From RGIG3009 sp045595445 (GTDB lineage: Bacteria; Bacillota; Clostridia; Oscillospirales; Acutalibacteraceae), in contig JAZOAK010000041.1 in the NCBI GenBank assembly GCA_045595445.1, forward strand, positions 1-22,553: a DNA stretch of 22,553 bases, given 5' to 3'. Below the pieces are notes generated by a model that did no database searches, was not told where the DNA came from, and saw only the letters and a list, made by a program, of their open reading frames with translations. A program made the translations under genes and the position numbers. Positions 22,405-22,553 of this stretch are shown piece after piece (position 1 is the stretch's first letter; each line of letters opens with the position of its first letter).

Positions 22405-22415
22405 TGTTGGCGCCT
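22405..22415 (+). repeat. Direct repeat TGTTGGCGCCT, copy 2
   Basis: Second copy, again placed immediately after a terminator-like hairpin (22371-22403). Confidence 0.6.
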
Positions 22416-22553
22416 ACCCGCGCGGCCCTTCCCACAAAATAGAGTTTTCGGAGGGAAGGGGATGTGTGCAGGGGGAACCGTCAGGGTTCCCCTCTGCGCG
22501 TAGAGTGAGCGTAGCGAACGGATCAATACACACTTGCCATCGGCAAGTGTGGC
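22416..22553. other. Non-coding, hairpin-rich end of window
   Basis: No credible gene is seen. Hairpins include GGGGAACC/GGTTCCCC near 22472-22495 and a 10-bp CACACTTGCC/GGCAAGTGTG stem near 22530-22552. No tRNA T-arm or rRNA sequence was recognised. Confidence 0.5.

Noticed and set aside
22113..22553. tRNA, tmRNA or rRNA gene at the right edge
   Set aside because: No T-arm consensus, anticodon arm or conserved rRNA segment found; the hairpins fit repeats or terminators.

Overview
The window reads as a chromosomal stretch of a Gram-positive bacterium of class Clostridia, possibly the Oscillospirales/Ruminococcaceae side. This placement is inference, from the class B sortase, the SpoIID domain, the DAHP synthase type, the strong AGGAGG ribosome binding sites, consensus sigma-A promoters and moderate-to-high GC. 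No rRNA, tRNA, CRISPR array, phage gene or transposase was recognised. Nearly everything is on the minus strand; only rplM-rpsI lies on the plus strand.

Layout from left to right. (1) 1-1280: start of the S10 ribosomal protein operon on the minus strand (rpsJ, rplC, rplD cut by the window edge), behind a clear promoter at 1650-1678 and a leader of about 360 nt. (2) 1889-9872: a compact eight-gene operon, transcribed aroF-tyrA-aroB-aroA-aroC-pheA-aroE/aroK-aroQ. It encodes all seven shikimate steps from PEP plus erythrose-4-phosphate to chorismate, and then the prephenate steps towards Phe and Tyr. Genes overlap by a few bases, and aroE and aroK are fused. A consensus promoter (10067-10096) drives it through a leader that encodes a 27-residue peptide with a Phe/Tyr-rich core, followed by a strong intrinsic terminator. 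This looks like ribosome-mediated attenuation. (3) 10105-16908: a second operon, iscS - class B sortase - thiI - giant fusion gene. The fusion joins a full-length CinA (with its PncC-like amidase domain), a transmembrane segment, a sortase-B-like domain that has lost its catalytic His and Cys, a Thr-rich linker and a SpoIID domain. A standalone paralogous sortase with an intact active site lies two genes upstream in the same operon. (4) 17045-19551: radC followed by an ABC exporter, with a hairpin terminator. (5) 19734-20716: rplM-rpsI with consensus promoter and terminator. (6) 20715-22061: a membrane-anchored XRE regulator and a PAP2-family membrane protein whose ribosome binding site lies in a long hairpin. 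(7) 22113-22553: non-coding, repeat-rich sequence with several hairpins and a 60-bp element with terminal inverted repeats.

Two systems stand out. The first is the two-membrane-protein sortase arrangement: an active sortase plus a pseudosortase fused in frame to a cytoplasmic nucleotide-metabolism enzyme and an extracellular SpoIID domain, in an operon with the IscS/ThiI sulfur-transfer pair. The second is the aromatic leader peptide controlling the whole shikimate/Phe/Tyr operon. Function for the fusion protein is not known; the domain calls rest on motifs read directly from the translation.
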